Shown here in pieces: positions 10,514-20,233 of a stretch of DNA of 64,000 bases. The notes under the pieces are model-generated. The model was not told the DNA's origin. It ran no database searches and saw nothing but the letters and a program-made list of their open reading frames with translations. Source of the DNA: Thalassotalea piscium (GTDB lineage Bacteria; Pseudomonadota; Gammaproteobacteria; Enterobacterales; Alteromonadaceae). The position numbers and the translations under genes are program-made. The stretch is from positions 1,612,001 to 1,676,000 of the forward strand of contig NZ_AP027362.1 in NCBI RefSeq assembly GCF_030295935.1, written 5' to 3'. Positions within the stretch are counted from its first letter, which is position 1; every line of letters begins with the position of its first letter.

Positions 10514-11125
10514 ATGTATTTAATTAAACAATCTAAAGACTTTATCACAACACCATGGAAAAATGGTTTAGGTGAAACAACTGAATTAGCGATAAATAAC
10601 GGTGGTACTTTAAAGCGGTTTGATTGGCGCTTAAGTATGGCAAAAGTTACGAAAAATGGTGTTTTCTCAAACTTTGAGGGCTATCAGCGTCAATTAATAT
10701 TAATTAATGGTAATGGTATTGAATTAACCCATAAAAATGTACTTTCATCAGTAGAATCAATCGACAGACTAGTCAATAAACTTGATATCGCTGAATTTGA
10801 TGGTGCTAATGAAACTTATGGAAAGTTAGTTAATGGTGAGATCACAGATTTTAATATAATTACAAACACAAAGGTTATTGATAGTAAGGTTCAACTGATC
10901 ACGCAACAAGCTGCTTTCACTATAATCGCTAATTGCTTGTTATTTATTTATAGCATAGAAGGCGAGGCAAGAGTCACTATGGCTTCAGTTAAAGGATCGG
11001 GTAAATCTGTTAGTACCGAAATTTTAACATTAGCTCAAGGGGAGTTGTTTCAATGCACTACCGACGGCTATGAGTCATTAGAGGTTGTTGGTCATCATTT
11101 AATTGTCATTCAAATGACAGGTTGA
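10514..11125 (+). CDS. HutD/Ves family protein
   Basis: This protein of about 203 residues matches the HutD/Ves family of cupin-like proteins: the start YLIKQSKDFITTPWKNGLGE and the following FDWRLSMAKVTKNGVFSNFEGYQRQ region are diagnostic. HutD is found near histidine-utilisation genes and Ves is cold-inducible in Escherichia coli; neither has a firmly established biochemical role. No hut genes are nearby. A GTG at 10502 is also in frame, but ATG 10514 fits the family N-terminus better; neither has a strong ribosome-binding site. It follows the thiolase terminator and is probably transcribed separately. Confidence 0.8.
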   Translation: MYLIKQSKDFITTPWKNGLGETTELAINNGGTLKRFDWRLSMAKVTKNGVFSNFEGYQRQLILINGNGIELTHKNVLSSVESIDRLVNKLDIAEFDGANETYGKLVNGEITDFNIITNTKVIDSKVQLITQQAAFTIIANCLLFIYSIEGEARVTMASVKGSGKSVSTEILTLAQGELFQCTTDGYESLEVVGHHLIVIQMTG

Positions 11126-11184
11126 ATGAATTAGTTGAAAATGAAAACCAATCAGATAAAGTGATTATATAATTTGAACTTAAC

Positions 11185-11637
11185 ATGCTAACAATGTTGA
11201 TATCTGATCAGTTACCTATTTCAATAATTCCCAGTGATGAATTGCTAAAACAATTTAATTCGTTAGCTAGTGCTTGTAATAAATTAGAAGCACAATTTAA
11301 TTTTCAAACGATGACAGCAGGCTGGTATGGCGACGAAGAACGTATTTTTACGATTTGTTTTCTGCTTGAAACACCAAATGATTTTTCAAACTATACCGAA
11401 CAAAATAACAAACTAAGTTCTGAGCAAAAAAGTAATATAAACATAAAGTGCTATGCTGATGATGTTATCTGCTACCAAGAAAATGGTAGTTTACAACTCG
11501 ATTGTATAGTTGCTTTAACTAAGAACGAACAGCAATTGTTTACAGCCAAAAAAAGCTTGTTGTTATCCTATTTAACCACCAAGCTACACAAGGTACTTAA
11601 TTTAATTGCTAAAGAAAAAGCTTTAACTGAAATATAG
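11185..11637 (+). CDS. Hypothetical protein
   Basis: This 150-residue protein is not recognised. It has no signal peptide or membrane segment. It is predicted mixed alpha/beta with a lysine- and leucine-rich C-terminal helix (about residues 115-148), and contains the segment MTAGWYGDEERIFTICFLLET near residue 40. It lies 59 bp after the HutD-like gene on the same strand and may be co-transcribed. Codon use resembles its neighbours, which supports a real gene. An ATG four codons downstream is an alternative start; no good Shine-Dalgarno sequence precedes either. Confidence 0.55.
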   Translation: MLTMLISDQLPISIIPSDELLKQFNSLASACNKLEAQFNFQTMTAGWYGDEERIFTICFLLETPNDFSNYTEQNNKLSSEQKSNINIKCYADDVICYQENGSLQLDCIVALTKNEQQLFTAKKSLLLSYLTTKLHKVLNLIAKEKALTEI

Positions 11638-11710
11638 TTTTTATGTTAATTATTATAATCTTTTTTGCTTTTAATTTACTGAGTTTTTAACGATAAAACC
11701 TGTTTAATCA

Positions 11711-12220
11711 TTATTGATAAGTGGATTGCATACCTAAATAACTTATCAAGGGTGGTAAATGTTTTTGTACAATAAATTGCTCATTGCATGAACAATAAAA
11801 CATTTGTTGATAATGCATACCAAGGTAATTAGCTGTTAGAATAAAAGGTTGTTCGAAACATTTGGGTGCTTTTATTTCTAATCCTGTCGCCAATATAGCG
11901 CACGTTTTACCTCGTAGCCTTCGACCCAACTCTTTATTAATGGTTAATAAATCTGATAAACGATCAAAAAATATTTTCATTTGTGCACTCATCGAATACC
12001 AATAAATAGGCGAGGCAAAGATTATATGATCGTAATTTAGGGCGTTTTTAATTAAATTCGCAAAATCATCATCTATATTCTTATGTTCATAGTCATACGG
12101 TGAAATTGAATAGTCGCTTAAATTAATAATATCTGCAGGTGAGTACTCTTGATAGAGCTTAACTAGTTTATGAGTATTTCCATTCGATCTTGAAGTTCCT
12201 AATATAATGACTTGTTTCAT
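11711..12220 (-). CDS. Flavodoxin-fold NAD(P)H-dependent FMN reductase
   Basis: This 169-residue protein has the N-terminal FMN phosphate-binding loop ILGTSRSNGNTHKLV (residues 6-20) and the second flavin segment FASPIYWYSMSAQMKIFFDRL near residue 72, as in NADPH-dependent FMN reductases and related quinone reductases. It is presumably cytosolic and FMN-bound; substrate cannot be read from sequence. It is monocistronic and converges with the gene ending at 11637. Confidence 0.85.
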   Translation of the reverse strand: MKQVIILGTSRSNGNTHKLVKLYQEYSPADIINLSDYSISPYDYEHKNIDDDFANLIKNALNYDHIIFASPIYWYSMSAQMKIFFDRLSDLLTINKELGRRLRGKTCAILATGLEIKAPKCFEQPFILTANYLGMHYQQMFYCSCNEQFIVQKHLPPLISYLGMQSTYQ

Positions 12221-12277
12221 AAAGTACCTTGTGTAATTAACGTTCGCTGTTTAATTATTTTGAAGCTACCACATTAA

Positions 12278-12533
12278 ATACCCGAGCCACCTCAAGAAGC
12301 AGAATCCAGCGTTTCACAGGCACTTAATATCGAGTTTGCAAAAATGGCAGTCCCTTTTAAGACGTAACAACGATGAGAGTAAGTGCCTGAGAAGCGCCTA
12401 AAAGTTTGGTTTAAAAGCAATTTATACTGCGTTATTCATTTTAACAATAGAACCACTATTACTTGTAATCAATACCTTGTCTAAATCGCTTTTAATTCCA
12501 ACTGAAACTCGCGTCTTGAGGTGGTTTGGGTAT
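12278..12533. mobile_element. MITE-like element, family 2 (256 bp)
   Basis: The ends are 23-bp inverted repeats with three mismatches: ATACCCGAGCCACCTCAAGA on the left (12278) and, read on the other strand, ATACCCAAACCACCTCAAGA on the right (ending 12533). An inner pair CAGGCACTTA (12317-12326) and TAAGTGCCTG (12380-12389) is perfectly complementary. It has no coding potential. It fills almost all of the gap between the FMN reductase and the AraC regulator. Confidence 0.65.
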
Positions 12534-12567
12534 AATCAAATGATTTTCTATCGTATTAGCTAAACGA

Positions 12568-13470
12568 TTATTTATGCCTTGAATCTCTATATTGCTTAGG
12601 TGACATACCGATGATCTTTTTAAATAAGCGCGAAAAATAATAGGGATCACTATAACCAAGTGATTCAGCAATTACTTTAATCGTTTTATCGCTGTTATCG
12701 AGCTCACTGCAGGCTTGTTGCATTTTCATATTAATAAAATGTTGTATGGGGGCTGTGTCAGTTAGCTCTTTGAATTTCTTGGCAAAATGAAATTTAGATA
12801 ATCGACTATAATGCGCTAATGTATCAAGGCTTAATTCTTGATGTAAATTATTACGCATTAACGTTTCAATATCGTCAATGTCAAAGGTAGCATTGCTTTT
12901 AAAAGCAGTAAGGCGCAACTGTAAAGCAAGAAAACTAAGTGCTTGCTGTAAAACGTGCACGGCATGTATAACATTTGTAGCGGTATAACCTCTGCTGCCA
13001 AGGGCGAGCAAATCATCAAAGTCGTTGATGATATTTGTGAGTAACCCGACGTTAGCTAAACCATCATCCATTTTCATTAATAATCTTTCGGCAAAGTCCT
13101 GAGCAAGGTTCCCTGTAAAATTTATCCAAAAGAAGGCATTGTTCTTGTCTGGTTTTGTAGAAAATAGAAGTTGTTCATCAGGCGAGCAGATCACAAGATC
13201 ACCTCGGTTTACTTCTCGTTTTCTATTTTTATGGTCTACTATTGCACTACCAGATTGACAATATATTAAACAATGATGTCTCGCACTGAGATGATTTATT
13301 TTTACATTTTCTTGATGCGTGGTTTTCCCTAATGAGACTGGATAAGTTCCTTGTGTCAGAGGGTGGTTTTTAAGTTTGTTCAATAAGAACAAAGGAATAA
13401 CAAGTCGGATGTCTTTGATGAAAACGGGTGAGTTTCTTGACTTATTATGATTAGAAATATTTAAAGACAT
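12568..13470 (-). CDS. AraC-family transcriptional regulator
   Basis: This 300-residue protein has an N-terminal cupin-like ligand domain (about residues 40-130, with the segment NRGDLVICSPDEQLLFS) and two C-terminal AraC helix-turn-helix motifs (about residues 205-298, ending SLGYSDPYYFSRLFKKIIGMSPKQYR). It is transcribed away from icmF, with 194 bp between the starts, so it may regulate that operon in response to a metabolite. This target is inferred from position only. Confidence 0.88.
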   Translation of the reverse strand: MSLNISNHNKSRNSPVFIKDIRLVIPLFLLNKLKNHPLTQGTYPVSLGKTTHQENVKINHLSARHHCLIYCQSGSAIVDHKNRKREVNRGDLVICSPDEQLLFSTKPDKNNAFFWINFTGNLAQDFAERLLMKMDDGLANVGLLTNIINDFDDLLALGSRGYTATNVIHAVHVLQQALSFLALQLRLTAFKSNATFDIDDIETLMRNNLHQELSLDTLAHYSRLSKFHFAKKFKELTDTAPIQHFINMKMQQACSELDNSDKTIKVIAESLGYSDPYYFSRLFKKIIGMSPKQYRDSRHK

Positions 13471-13664
13471 CTAAAAACTATTTTTAAGTGTATCGATGCC
13501 AATATAGTCCATCAATTTAACAATAAAATCAATTTTAATGCGTTGAGATGCGTGCTTTAATTAATTAACGAAAATTGATAACAGCAAGACCTTACTAAAA
13601 CTGCCTGTGTGCAGTAAATCGATAGTAAGCTTAAATTACAGACTTTATTAAAAGAGTATTTTAA

Positions 13665-16600
13665 ATGACTACACAAAGATATCAGCTAAAAAACAAAATC
13701 CGCATTGTCACAGCGGCTTCCTTATTTGATGGTCATGACGCAGCAATAAATATTATGCGCCGTATTTTGCAATCGAGTGGTGCTGAAGTTATTCATTTAG
13801 GGCACGATAGAAGTGTTGAAGAGGTTGTTAACACCGCGATTCAGGAAGATGCTAATGCGATTGCGATGACTTCTTATCAAGGTGGGCATAACGAATATTT
13901 TAAATATATGTACGATCTTTTAAAAGAGCGTGGTTGTGAGCATATTCGTATTGTGGGCGGCGGTGGTGGTGTTATTTTGCCAGAAGAAATAAAAATGCTA
14001 CAAGATTATGGCATTACCCGCATATATTCACCTGATGATGGCCGTGAGTTGGGCTTGTTAGGTATGATTGATGATATGCTTGAACGCTGTGACTTTAAAA
14101 CAGGTACTAATGTTAAAAAAGATGATGTTGCTAATTTAAAGAAAAACGACAAACAGGCAATTGCTCGATTAATTTCAGCTGCTGAGAATGCGCCTGAAGA
14201 AAACAAAGCCGCACTAGATAAAATTCGCAAAATATCCTCAGTAAGTAAAACCCCCGTTTTAGGTATTACAGGTACCGGTGGCGCAGGTAAGTCATCATTA
14301 GTTGATGAATTAATTCGACGTTTCTTAATGGCAACACAAGATAGTAAAATAGCCATTGTTTCAGTTGACCCTTCTAAACGTAAAACAGGTGGTGCTTTGC
14401 TAGGTGACCGCATTCGTATGAATGCAGTTAATAATGACCGTGTTTATATGCGCTCTTTAGCTACGCGTCAATCAAACCTAGCGCTATCGCTTTACGTTCA
14501 TGACACCTTAGATATTTTAAAGGCGACTGATTTTGATTTAATTATCTTAGAAACGTCAGGTATTGGTCAATCAGATACAGAAATTGAAGAGCATTCAGAT
14601 GTTTCTTTATATGTAATGACCCCAGAATATGGCGCCGCTACTCAGCTTGAAAAAATAGATATGTTAGATTTTGCTGATATTATCGCGCTAAATAAATTTG
14701 ATAAACGTGGTGCTTTAGATGCTCTGCGGGATGTAAAAAAACAATATAAACGTAATCGTGGCATGTTTGAAGCAGGTGATGATGAAGTGCCTGTTTTTGG
14801 TACAATTGCATCACAATTTAACGATCGCGGTATGACCGAGCTTTATAATGCGGTAATAACAGAACTAAATAATAAAGCTGGATTAGTTGTTGGCGATATT
14901 TTATCTACAGACGGGACATTAGCGAACAAAAGTAGTGTTATCCCTGGTAACCGCATTCGTTATTTATCCGAAATTTCTGAAAATAACCGTAGTTACGATG
15001 CTTGGGTTGAAAAACAGGCGAGAACAGCACAAAAACTTTATGGTATTTACAAAGCCATTGAAACAGCCAAAGAAACAGGTACCTCGGTATCAGATGACTT
15101 AGTAACTCAACTTGAAGCGCTCTATACGAAAGTAGAATTAGATTTAGATCCTAAAAATAAACTTTTACTTGAAGAGTGGGAAGCTAAAGTACAACGCTAT
15201 AAAGATCCTGAGTTTAAGTTTAAAGTGCGTGACAAAGAACTATCAATCGAGACACACTCCAAATCTTTATCTGACAGTAATATACCTAAAATTAGTATGC
15301 CAAAGTATCAAGGTTGGGGTGATATTTTAAAATGGAATTTACAAGAAAATGTGCCTGGTGAATTCCCTTATACTGCGGGGTTATTTCCATTTAAACGTGA
15401 AGGTGAAGACCCAACGCGCATGTTTGCTGGTGAAGGTGGCCCAGAGCGAACTAACCGGCGTTTCCACTATGTATCAAAGGGTATGCCAGCCAAACGTTTA
15501 TCAACGGCATTTGATTCAGTAACCTTATACGGCAACGATCCGGCTATTCGTCCTGATATTTACGGAAAAATTGGTAATGCTGGTGTCTCTATTTGCTGTT
15601 TGGATGATGCTAAAAAACTCTACTCTGGTTTTGACTTAGCCCATCATATGACATCTGTTTCTATGACGATAAATGGTCCGGCTCCCATGCTGTTAGGCTT
15701 TTTCTTAAACGCAGCAATTGATCAACAATGTGAGCGCTACATTATTGAAAATGGATTAGAAAAGGAAGTAGCGGCCACTATTACTAAAATTTATAAAGAT
15801 AAAGGTTGTTCGCGCCCAACTTATCAAGGCGAACTGCCCGAAGGTAATGATGGCTTAGGCTTAATGTTATTAGGAGTGACTGGTGATCAAGTATTACCTC
15901 CAAAAGTGTATGAAGACATAAAGGCAAGAACGTTAACTTTAGTTAGAGGAACGGTTCAAGCTGATATTCTTAAGGAAGATCAAGCGCAAAATACTTGTAT
16001 TTTTTCAACTGAATTTGCACTACGTTTAATGGGCGATGTACAAGAGTATTTCATTGAGAAGGGGGTTCGTAACTTCTATTCAGTATCGATCTCTGGTTAT
16101 CATATTGCAGAGGCAGGCGCTAATCCTATTACTCAATTAGCGTTAACTTTAGCTAATGGTTTTACTTTTGTTGAATATTACCTAAGTCGTGGAATGGACA
16201 TTAACGAATTTGGTCCTAATTTATCGTTCTTTTTTTCAAATGGGATTGACCCAGAATACGCCGTTATTGGTAGGGTTGCTCGTCGTATTTGGTCAAAAGC
16301 GATGAGAAACAAATATAATGCAAATCCTCGTGCACAAATGCTTAAGTATCATATTCAAACCTCGGGTCGTTCATTACATGCGCAAGAAATTGACTTTAAT
16401 GATATTCGTACAACGTTACAGGCACTTTATGCCATCAATGATAATTGTAACTCATTACATACTAATGCTTATGATGAAGCGATAACAACACCAACTGAGG
16501 ATAGTGTACGCCGAGCAATGGCTATACAATTAATTATTAACCGAGAATTAGGACTATCTAAAAATGAAAACCCTATTCAAGGTGCTTTTATTATTGAAGA

Positions 16601-17045
16601 GTTAACTGATTTAGTTGAAGAGGCAGTGCTTACGGAGTTTGATCGAATTAACGAGCGTGGTGGTGTGTTAGGTGCAATGGAAACAATGTACCAACGTGGC
16701 AAAATTCAAGAAGAAAGCTTACATTACGAACATTTAAAACATTCTGGTGAATACCCAATTATTGGTGTTAACACCTTTTTAAGTTCAAAAGGCTCTCCAA
16801 CGGTAATACCTGATGAGGTTATTCGAGCAACAGAAGAAGAAAAAAATTACCAAATTGACATGTTAGCCAGTTTAAATAAAGCTAATGAAAATGAGGCGCA
16901 AGAACTACTTAAACGCTTACAAGAAGCAGCTATTAAACATGAGAATATATTTGAATTGATGATGGACGCTTGTAAAGTCTGTTCATTGGGGCAGATTGTA
17001 AACTCATTGTTTGAGGCGGGCGGTCAGTATCGACGCAATATGTAG
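13665..17045 (+). CDS. icmF: Fused isobutyryl-CoA mutase (IcmF)
   Basis: This 1126-residue B12 enzyme interconverts isobutyryl-CoA and n-butyryl-CoA; family members also act on isovaleryl- or pivalyl-CoA. Domains in order: cobalamin-binding (about 10-145; the histidine in FDGHDAAIN is the lower cobalt ligand), a MeaB/MeaI-type G-protein chaperone (about 190-420; P-loop [10 protein letters not shown], then [20 protein letters not shown]), and the substrate-binding mutase TIM barrel (about 550-1126). Methylmalonyl-CoA mutases have Arg in their VRNTY segment; here the aligned segment is AQNTC, the glutamine expected of isobutyryl-type mutases. Only a weak AGAG ribosome-binding site precedes the ATG. 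It leads an operon with acuI and two further acyl-CoA genes. Confidence 0.95.
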   Translation: MTTQRYQLKNKIRIVTAASLFDGHDAAINIMRRILQSSGAEVIHLGHDRSVEEVVNTAIQEDANAIAMTSYQGGHNEYFKYMYDLLKERGCEHIRIVGGGGGVILPEEIKMLQDYGITRIYSPDDGRELGLLGMIDDMLERCDFKTGTNVKKDDVANLKKNDKQAIARLISAAENAPEENKAALDKIRKISSVSKTPVLGITGTGGAGKSSLVDELIRRFLMATQDSKIAIVSVDPSKRKTGGALLGDRIRMNAVNNDRVYMRSLATRQSNLALSLYVHDTLDILKATDFDLIILETSGIGQSDTEIEEHSDVSLYVMTPEYGAATQLEKIDMLDFADIIALNKFDKRGALDALRDVKKQYKRNRGMFEAGDDEVPVFGTIASQFNDRGMTELYNAVITELNNKAGLVVGDILSTDGTLANKSSVIPGNRIRYLSEISENNRSYDAWVEKQARTAQKLYGIYKAIETAKETGTSVSDDLVTQLEALYTKVELDLDPKNKLLLEEWEAKVQRYKDPEFKFKVRDKELSIETHSKSLSDSNIPKISMPKYQGWGDILKWNLQENVPGEFPYTAGLFPFKREGEDPTRMFAGEGGPERTNRRFHYVSKGMPAKRLSTAFDSVTLYGNDPAIRPDIYGKIGNAGVSICCLDDAKKLYSGFDLAHHMTSVSMTINGPAPMLLGFFLNAAIDQQCERYIIENGLEKEVAATITKIYKDKGCSRPTYQGELPEGNDGLGLMLLGVTGDQVLPPKVYEDIKARTLTLVRGTVQADILKEDQAQNTCIFSTEFALRLMGDVQEYFIEKGVRNFYSVSISGYHIAEAGANPITQLALTLANGFTFVEYYLSRGMDINEFGPNLSFFFSNGIDPEYAVIGRVARRIWSKAMRNKYNANPRAQMLKYHIQTSGRSLHAQEIDFNDIRTTLQALYAINDNCNSLHTNAYDEAITTPTEDSVRRAMAIQLIINRELGLSKNENPIQGAFIIEELTDLVEEAVLTEFDRINERGGVLGAMETMYQRGKIQEESLHYEHLKHSGEYPIIGVNTFLSSKGSPTVIPDEVIRATEEEKNYQIDMLASLNKANENEAQELLKRLQEAAIKHENIFELMMDACKVCSLGQIVNSLFEAGGQYRRNM

Positions 17046-17060
17046 TTGATAACGTCGTAT

Positions 17061-17093
17061 ATTACGCTGTACGTACTCAATTTACAGCGTAAT
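17061..17093. repeat. Perfect 11-bp stem-loop between icmF and acuI
   Basis: ATTACGCTGTA (17061-17071) and TACAGCGTAAT (17083-17093) are exact complements around an 11-nt loop. No T tract follows on either strand, so it is not a standard terminator. It may set relative expression of icmF and the downstream genes by stabilising the icmF mRNA 3' end, or serve as an operator. Confidence 0.55.
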
Positions 17094-17169
17094 AACACTA
17101 TAGTCTAATAGAGCTAGACTAACTGATTACTTACACTTTATATCCCTTAATTACTATAGAGTTATTAAT

Positions 17170-18180
17170 ATGATCGTTCCAGAACGTTTTAATGCATTTA
17201 GAATCCATCAAGGTGAAGATAAAAAAATTAATAGTGGTTTTGAGCAAATAACGCTTAATGACTTAACTGACGGTGAAGTGGTGGTCAAAGTAGCCTATTC
17301 TGACATTAATTATAAAGATGCACTAGCGGCCACGGGAAAAGGGCGCATATTACGTACTTATCCACTGGTTGGCGGAATTGATTTATCGGGTGTTGTTGTT
17401 AGCTCAGTTGACAATAGGTTTAAAGCTGGCGATAAAGTTTTAGTATGCGGAGCACAATTATCTGAACTTTATGATGGGGGATATTCAGAATTCGCCCGCG
17501 TAAAAGCAGATTCTGTAGTTAACCTACCTGATGGCATAACCTTACGAGACGCAATGGCAATTGGTACTGCTGGCTATACTGCAGCACTTGCGATTCAACG
17601 CATGGAAGATAATGGCCAAATTCCAGAGCGTGGACCTATTGTTGTTACGGGCGCAACAGGTGGCGTTGGCAGTTTTGCCATTAATATGTTGTCTAATATC
17701 GGTTATGAAGTTGTCGCCTTTACTGGGAAAACTGAACAAGAAGAATATTTAACAGCCCTTGGAGCCAGTCGCCTTATCAGCCGACACGAGATTGAAATGG
17801 GGACAAAACCACTTGAAAGCATGCAATGGGGCGGTGCTATTGATAATGTTGGCGGTGAAACCTTATCCTGGCTAACGCGTACAACTAATGTTTGGGGTAA
17901 TATTGCATCAATAGGACTCGCTGGTGGAATTACACTTGATACTACAGTAATGCCATTTATTTTACGTGGTGTCAGTTTGTTAGGTATTAATTCAGTTGAA
18001 ATGCCACTGTCAGTTAGAGAACAGGGCTGGAAGCGTTTAGCATCAGATTTAAAACCTACAAAGCTTGATTTAATTGCAGCAACTACCATTGCTTTTAGCG
18101 AGCTACCAGATGCATTTTTAGCTTACGTCGAAGGTACAGTAACGGGCAGAACTGTTGTTGAAATTGACGCTAACTTATAG
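17170..18180 (+). CDS. acuI: Acryloyl-CoA reductase (AcuI/YhdH-type zinc-independent MDR)
   Basis: This 336-residue medium-chain reductase matches the AcuI/YhdH group, which reduces acryloyl-CoA to propionyl-CoA with NADPH. Visible features are the N-terminal KVAYSDINYKDALAATGKG segment, the Rossmann motif VVTGATGGVGSFAI near residue 157, and GGAIDNVGGETL. The catalytic-zinc cysteine and histidine of alcohol dehydrogenases are absent, as usual in this group. It follows icmF by 124 bp and precedes a 3-hydroxyisobutyryl-CoA hydrolase-like gene, so methacrylyl- or acryloyl-CoA detoxification in valine or propionate metabolism is plausible. Exact substrate is inferred. Confidence 0.88.
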   Translation: MIVPERFNAFRIHQGEDKKINSGFEQITLNDLTDGEVVVKVAYSDINYKDALAATGKGRILRTYPLVGGIDLSGVVVSSVDNRFKAGDKVLVCGAQLSELYDGGYSEFARVKADSVVNLPDGITLRDAMAIGTAGYTAALAIQRMEDNGQIPERGPIVVTGATGGVGSFAINMLSNIGYEVVAFTGKTEQEEYLTALGASRLISRHEIEMGTKPLESMQWGGAIDNVGGETLSWLTRTTNVWGNIASIGLAGGITLDTTVMPFILRGVSLLGINSVEMPLSVREQGWKRLASDLKPTKLDLIAATTIAFSELPDAFLAYVEGTVTGRTVVEIDANL

Positions 18181-18221
18181 TTTTTAAGAGATAGACCAAC
18201 AGATAAAATAGGTAAGGTACA

Positions 18222-19352
18222 ATGCATCAAGACTTAGTGCTATTCTCAGAAGTACAAACAACAAATGGTAAAAAAATTGGCACAGCCCTGCTAAATTCAG
18301 AAAAATCGTTAAATGCACTCAACTTAACTATGATTGATTTACTGCTAAATCAAATCAAGCATTGGCAAAATGATGATGCTATTGCGGTAATTGTGCTATT
18401 AGGTGCTGGAGATAAAGCATTTTGCGCAGGTGGTGATGTCGTTAGTATTTATCATGATATTGTTGCAATGCGTCAAGGTGTTGTAGACGAAAGGCTCACT
18501 GATAATACAGTTAAGGATTCTTTAGGCGTTGAGTTTTTTACAAAAGAATACCAATTAGATCTACTCATTCATGAGTCACAAAAGCCAATATTCGTATGGG
18601 CTGATGGTTATGTTATGGGAGGTGGTATTGGTTTAATGGCAGGAGCAAGTCATAAAGTTGTTACTGAACGAACGTTAATGGCAATGCCTGAAGTTACAAT
18701 AGGTTTATATCCAGATGTTGGAGCAAGTTGGTTTTTAAATCAAATGCCTAAAGGTGTTGGCTTATTTCTAGGTCTAACGGGAATGAACTTTAATGGAGCT
18801 GATGCGAAAGAACTCAAGTTAGCGGATTACCAAATTCAATCTACAAGTAAGCAATTAATACTTTATGAGTTTATTAATCTTCCTTGGGCAGATAATAATA
18901 AGGAAAATCAACAATTATTATCTGAATTACTTAATAAATATCAAACACTCTATGTTGAAAAGTCTCATTCAAATATTTTAGATCACTTAGCGGTTATAGA
19001 AAAAGTAACATCTGCTAGTGATATCATCACTATTTATCATGATGTTATCAACGAAAATATAGAGTCGGCTTGGTTTAATAAAGCACAACAGAAAATAAAA
19101 CATGGCAGTCCATTGAGTATAAATTTGATTTATCATCAACTAAATAAGTGCGCAGGTTTGCCGCTGAAAGTGTGCTTTAAACATGAGTTAAACTTGTCGA
19201 TGCGTTGCTGCCAACACACTGAATTTTTTGAAGGCGTTAGGGCTCTTCTTATTGACAAAGACAACCAGCCGCACTGGAAATATAATCAAATCAGTAAAGT
19301 TGATCCAAAAGAAGTTGACTGGTTTTTTACTCTAGTGAATCAACAAAATTAA
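18222..19352 (+). CDS. 3-hydroxyisobutyryl-CoA hydrolase-like enoyl-CoA hydratase family protein
   Basis: This 376-residue protein belongs to the HIBCH branch of the crotonase superfamily. The segments DKAFCAGGDVVSIY near residue 67, FVWADGYVMGGGIGLMAGASHKVV near residue 125 and MAMPEVTIGLYPDVGASWFL near residue 148 are characteristic, and the length is that of HIBCH rather than a 260-residue hydratase. The expected reaction is hydrolysis of 3-hydroxyisobutyryl-CoA in valine catabolism. Co-transcription with icmF (isobutyryl-CoA) and acuI fits. Other HIBCH-like proteins hydrolyse 3-hydroxypropionyl-CoA, which would fit an acrylate route. Confidence 0.88.
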   Translation: MHQDLVLFSEVQTTNGKKIGTALLNSEKSLNALNLTMIDLLLNQIKHWQNDDAIAVIVLLGAGDKAFCAGGDVVSIYHDIVAMRQGVVDERLTDNTVKDSLGVEFFTKEYQLDLLIHESQKPIFVWADGYVMGGGIGLMAGASHKVVTERTLMAMPEVTIGLYPDVGASWFLNQMPKGVGLFLGLTGMNFNGADAKELKLADYQIQSTSKQLILYEFINLPWADNNKENQQLLSELLNKYQTLYVEKSHSNILDHLAVIEKVTSASDIITIYHDVINENIESAWFNKAQQKIKHGSPLSINLIYHQLNKCAGLPLKVCFKHELNLSMRCCQHTEFFEGVRALLIDKDNQPHWKYNQISKVDPKEVDWFFTLVNQQN

Positions 19353-19384
19353 AAAAGTTTTAAAATAATAGTAAAGGAAAGTAA

Positions 19385-20146
19385 ATGAATTTAGCTGACA
19401 AGGTAATTGTAATAACTGGTGGCGGGCAAGGACTTGGTCGTTCTATGGCTCTTAATTTAGCTCAGCATGGCGCTAAATTAGCATTAATTGATTTAAATGA
19501 AGAGGCATTAAAAGAGACGGTAACCCTAGTTGAACATGCTGGCTCAAGCGCAAAGTATTATTTGGCGAATGTAACGAATGAAAGTGAAGTTGAAGCAACT
19601 TTCTCTCAAATTAATACTGATTTTAACGGTATTGATGGCTTAATTAATAATGCCGGTATTTTACGTGATGGAATGTTTGTCAAAGCTAAAGATGGTGTAG
19701 TGAGTAAAAAAATGTCTTTAGATCAATTTCAATCAGTCATTGACGTTAATTTAACGGGAGTGTTTTTATGCGGCCGCGAAGCTGCTGTTCACATGATTGA
19801 AAGTGGTAGAAAAGGCGTTATCATTAATATGTCATCAATAGCTCGTGGAGGTAACATGGGCCAAACAAACTATGCAGCCTCTAAAGCTGGTGTTGTTGCT
19901 ATGACTGTTACTTGGGCAAGAGAACTTGGTCGTCATGGTATTCGTGTCGGTGCAATAGCACCTGGTGTAATTCGTACCGCGATGACAGATGCAATGAAAC
20001 CTGAAATGCGCGATCGATTAGAAAAAATGAAACCTGTAGGGCGCCTTGGTGAAGCAGATGAAATTGCTCATACCGTAAAATATATATTTGAAAACGATTT
20101 CTTTACTGGCAGAGTAGTAGAAATAGATGGCGGTTTAGCAATGTAA
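19385..20146 (+). CDS. SDR-family oxidoreductase
   Basis: This 253-residue classical short-chain dehydrogenase has the cofactor motif TGGGQGLG near residue 11, NNAG near residue 87, the catalytic serine in MSSIARGG and the YAASK tetrad segment near residue 163. A basic or acidic cofactor determinant (LIDLNEE after the second strand) suggests NAD(H). It resembles FabG-like 3-hydroxyacyl-CoA dehydrogenases. As the last gene of the icmF operon it may oxidise a 3-hydroxyacyl intermediate; the substrate cannot be assigned. A good ribosome-binding site (AAAGGAA) precedes the ATG. Confidence 0.85.
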   Translation: MNLADKVIVITGGGQGLGRSMALNLAQHGAKLALIDLNEEALKETVTLVEHAGSSAKYYLANVTNESEVEATFSQINTDFNGIDGLINNAGILRDGMFVKAKDGVVSKKMSLDQFQSVIDVNLTGVFLCGREAAVHMIESGRKGVIINMSSIARGGNMGQTNYAASKAGVVAMTVTWARELGRHGIRVGAIAPGVIRTAMTDAMKPEMRDRLEKMKPVGRLGEADEIAHTVKYIFENDFFTGRVVEIDGGLAM

Positions 20147-20179
20147 TTGTTGTTATACAAATTGATATTAAACACTGAT

Positions 20180-20204
20180 AAAAGCGAGTTATACTCGCTT
20201 TTTT
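20180..20204 (+). terminator. Rho-independent terminator of the icmF operon
   Basis: Ten-base arms AAAAGCGAGT and ACTCGCTTTT enclose a very short loop and run into six T residues. It is 34 bp after the SDR stop codon and upstream of gmhB. Confidence 0.88.
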
Positions 20205-20233
20205 AATTTTAATGCTGAAAAGATAACATTTAT

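Noticed and set aside
14006-14413. 135-codon frame antisense to icmF
   Set aside because: Same reason: it lies over the conserved GTPase domain on the other strand.
13665-17045. Methylmalonyl-CoA mutase
   Set aside because: The G-protein domain lies between the B12 and mutase domains, as in IcmF, and AQNTC replaces the Arg-containing segment of methylmalonyl-CoA mutases.
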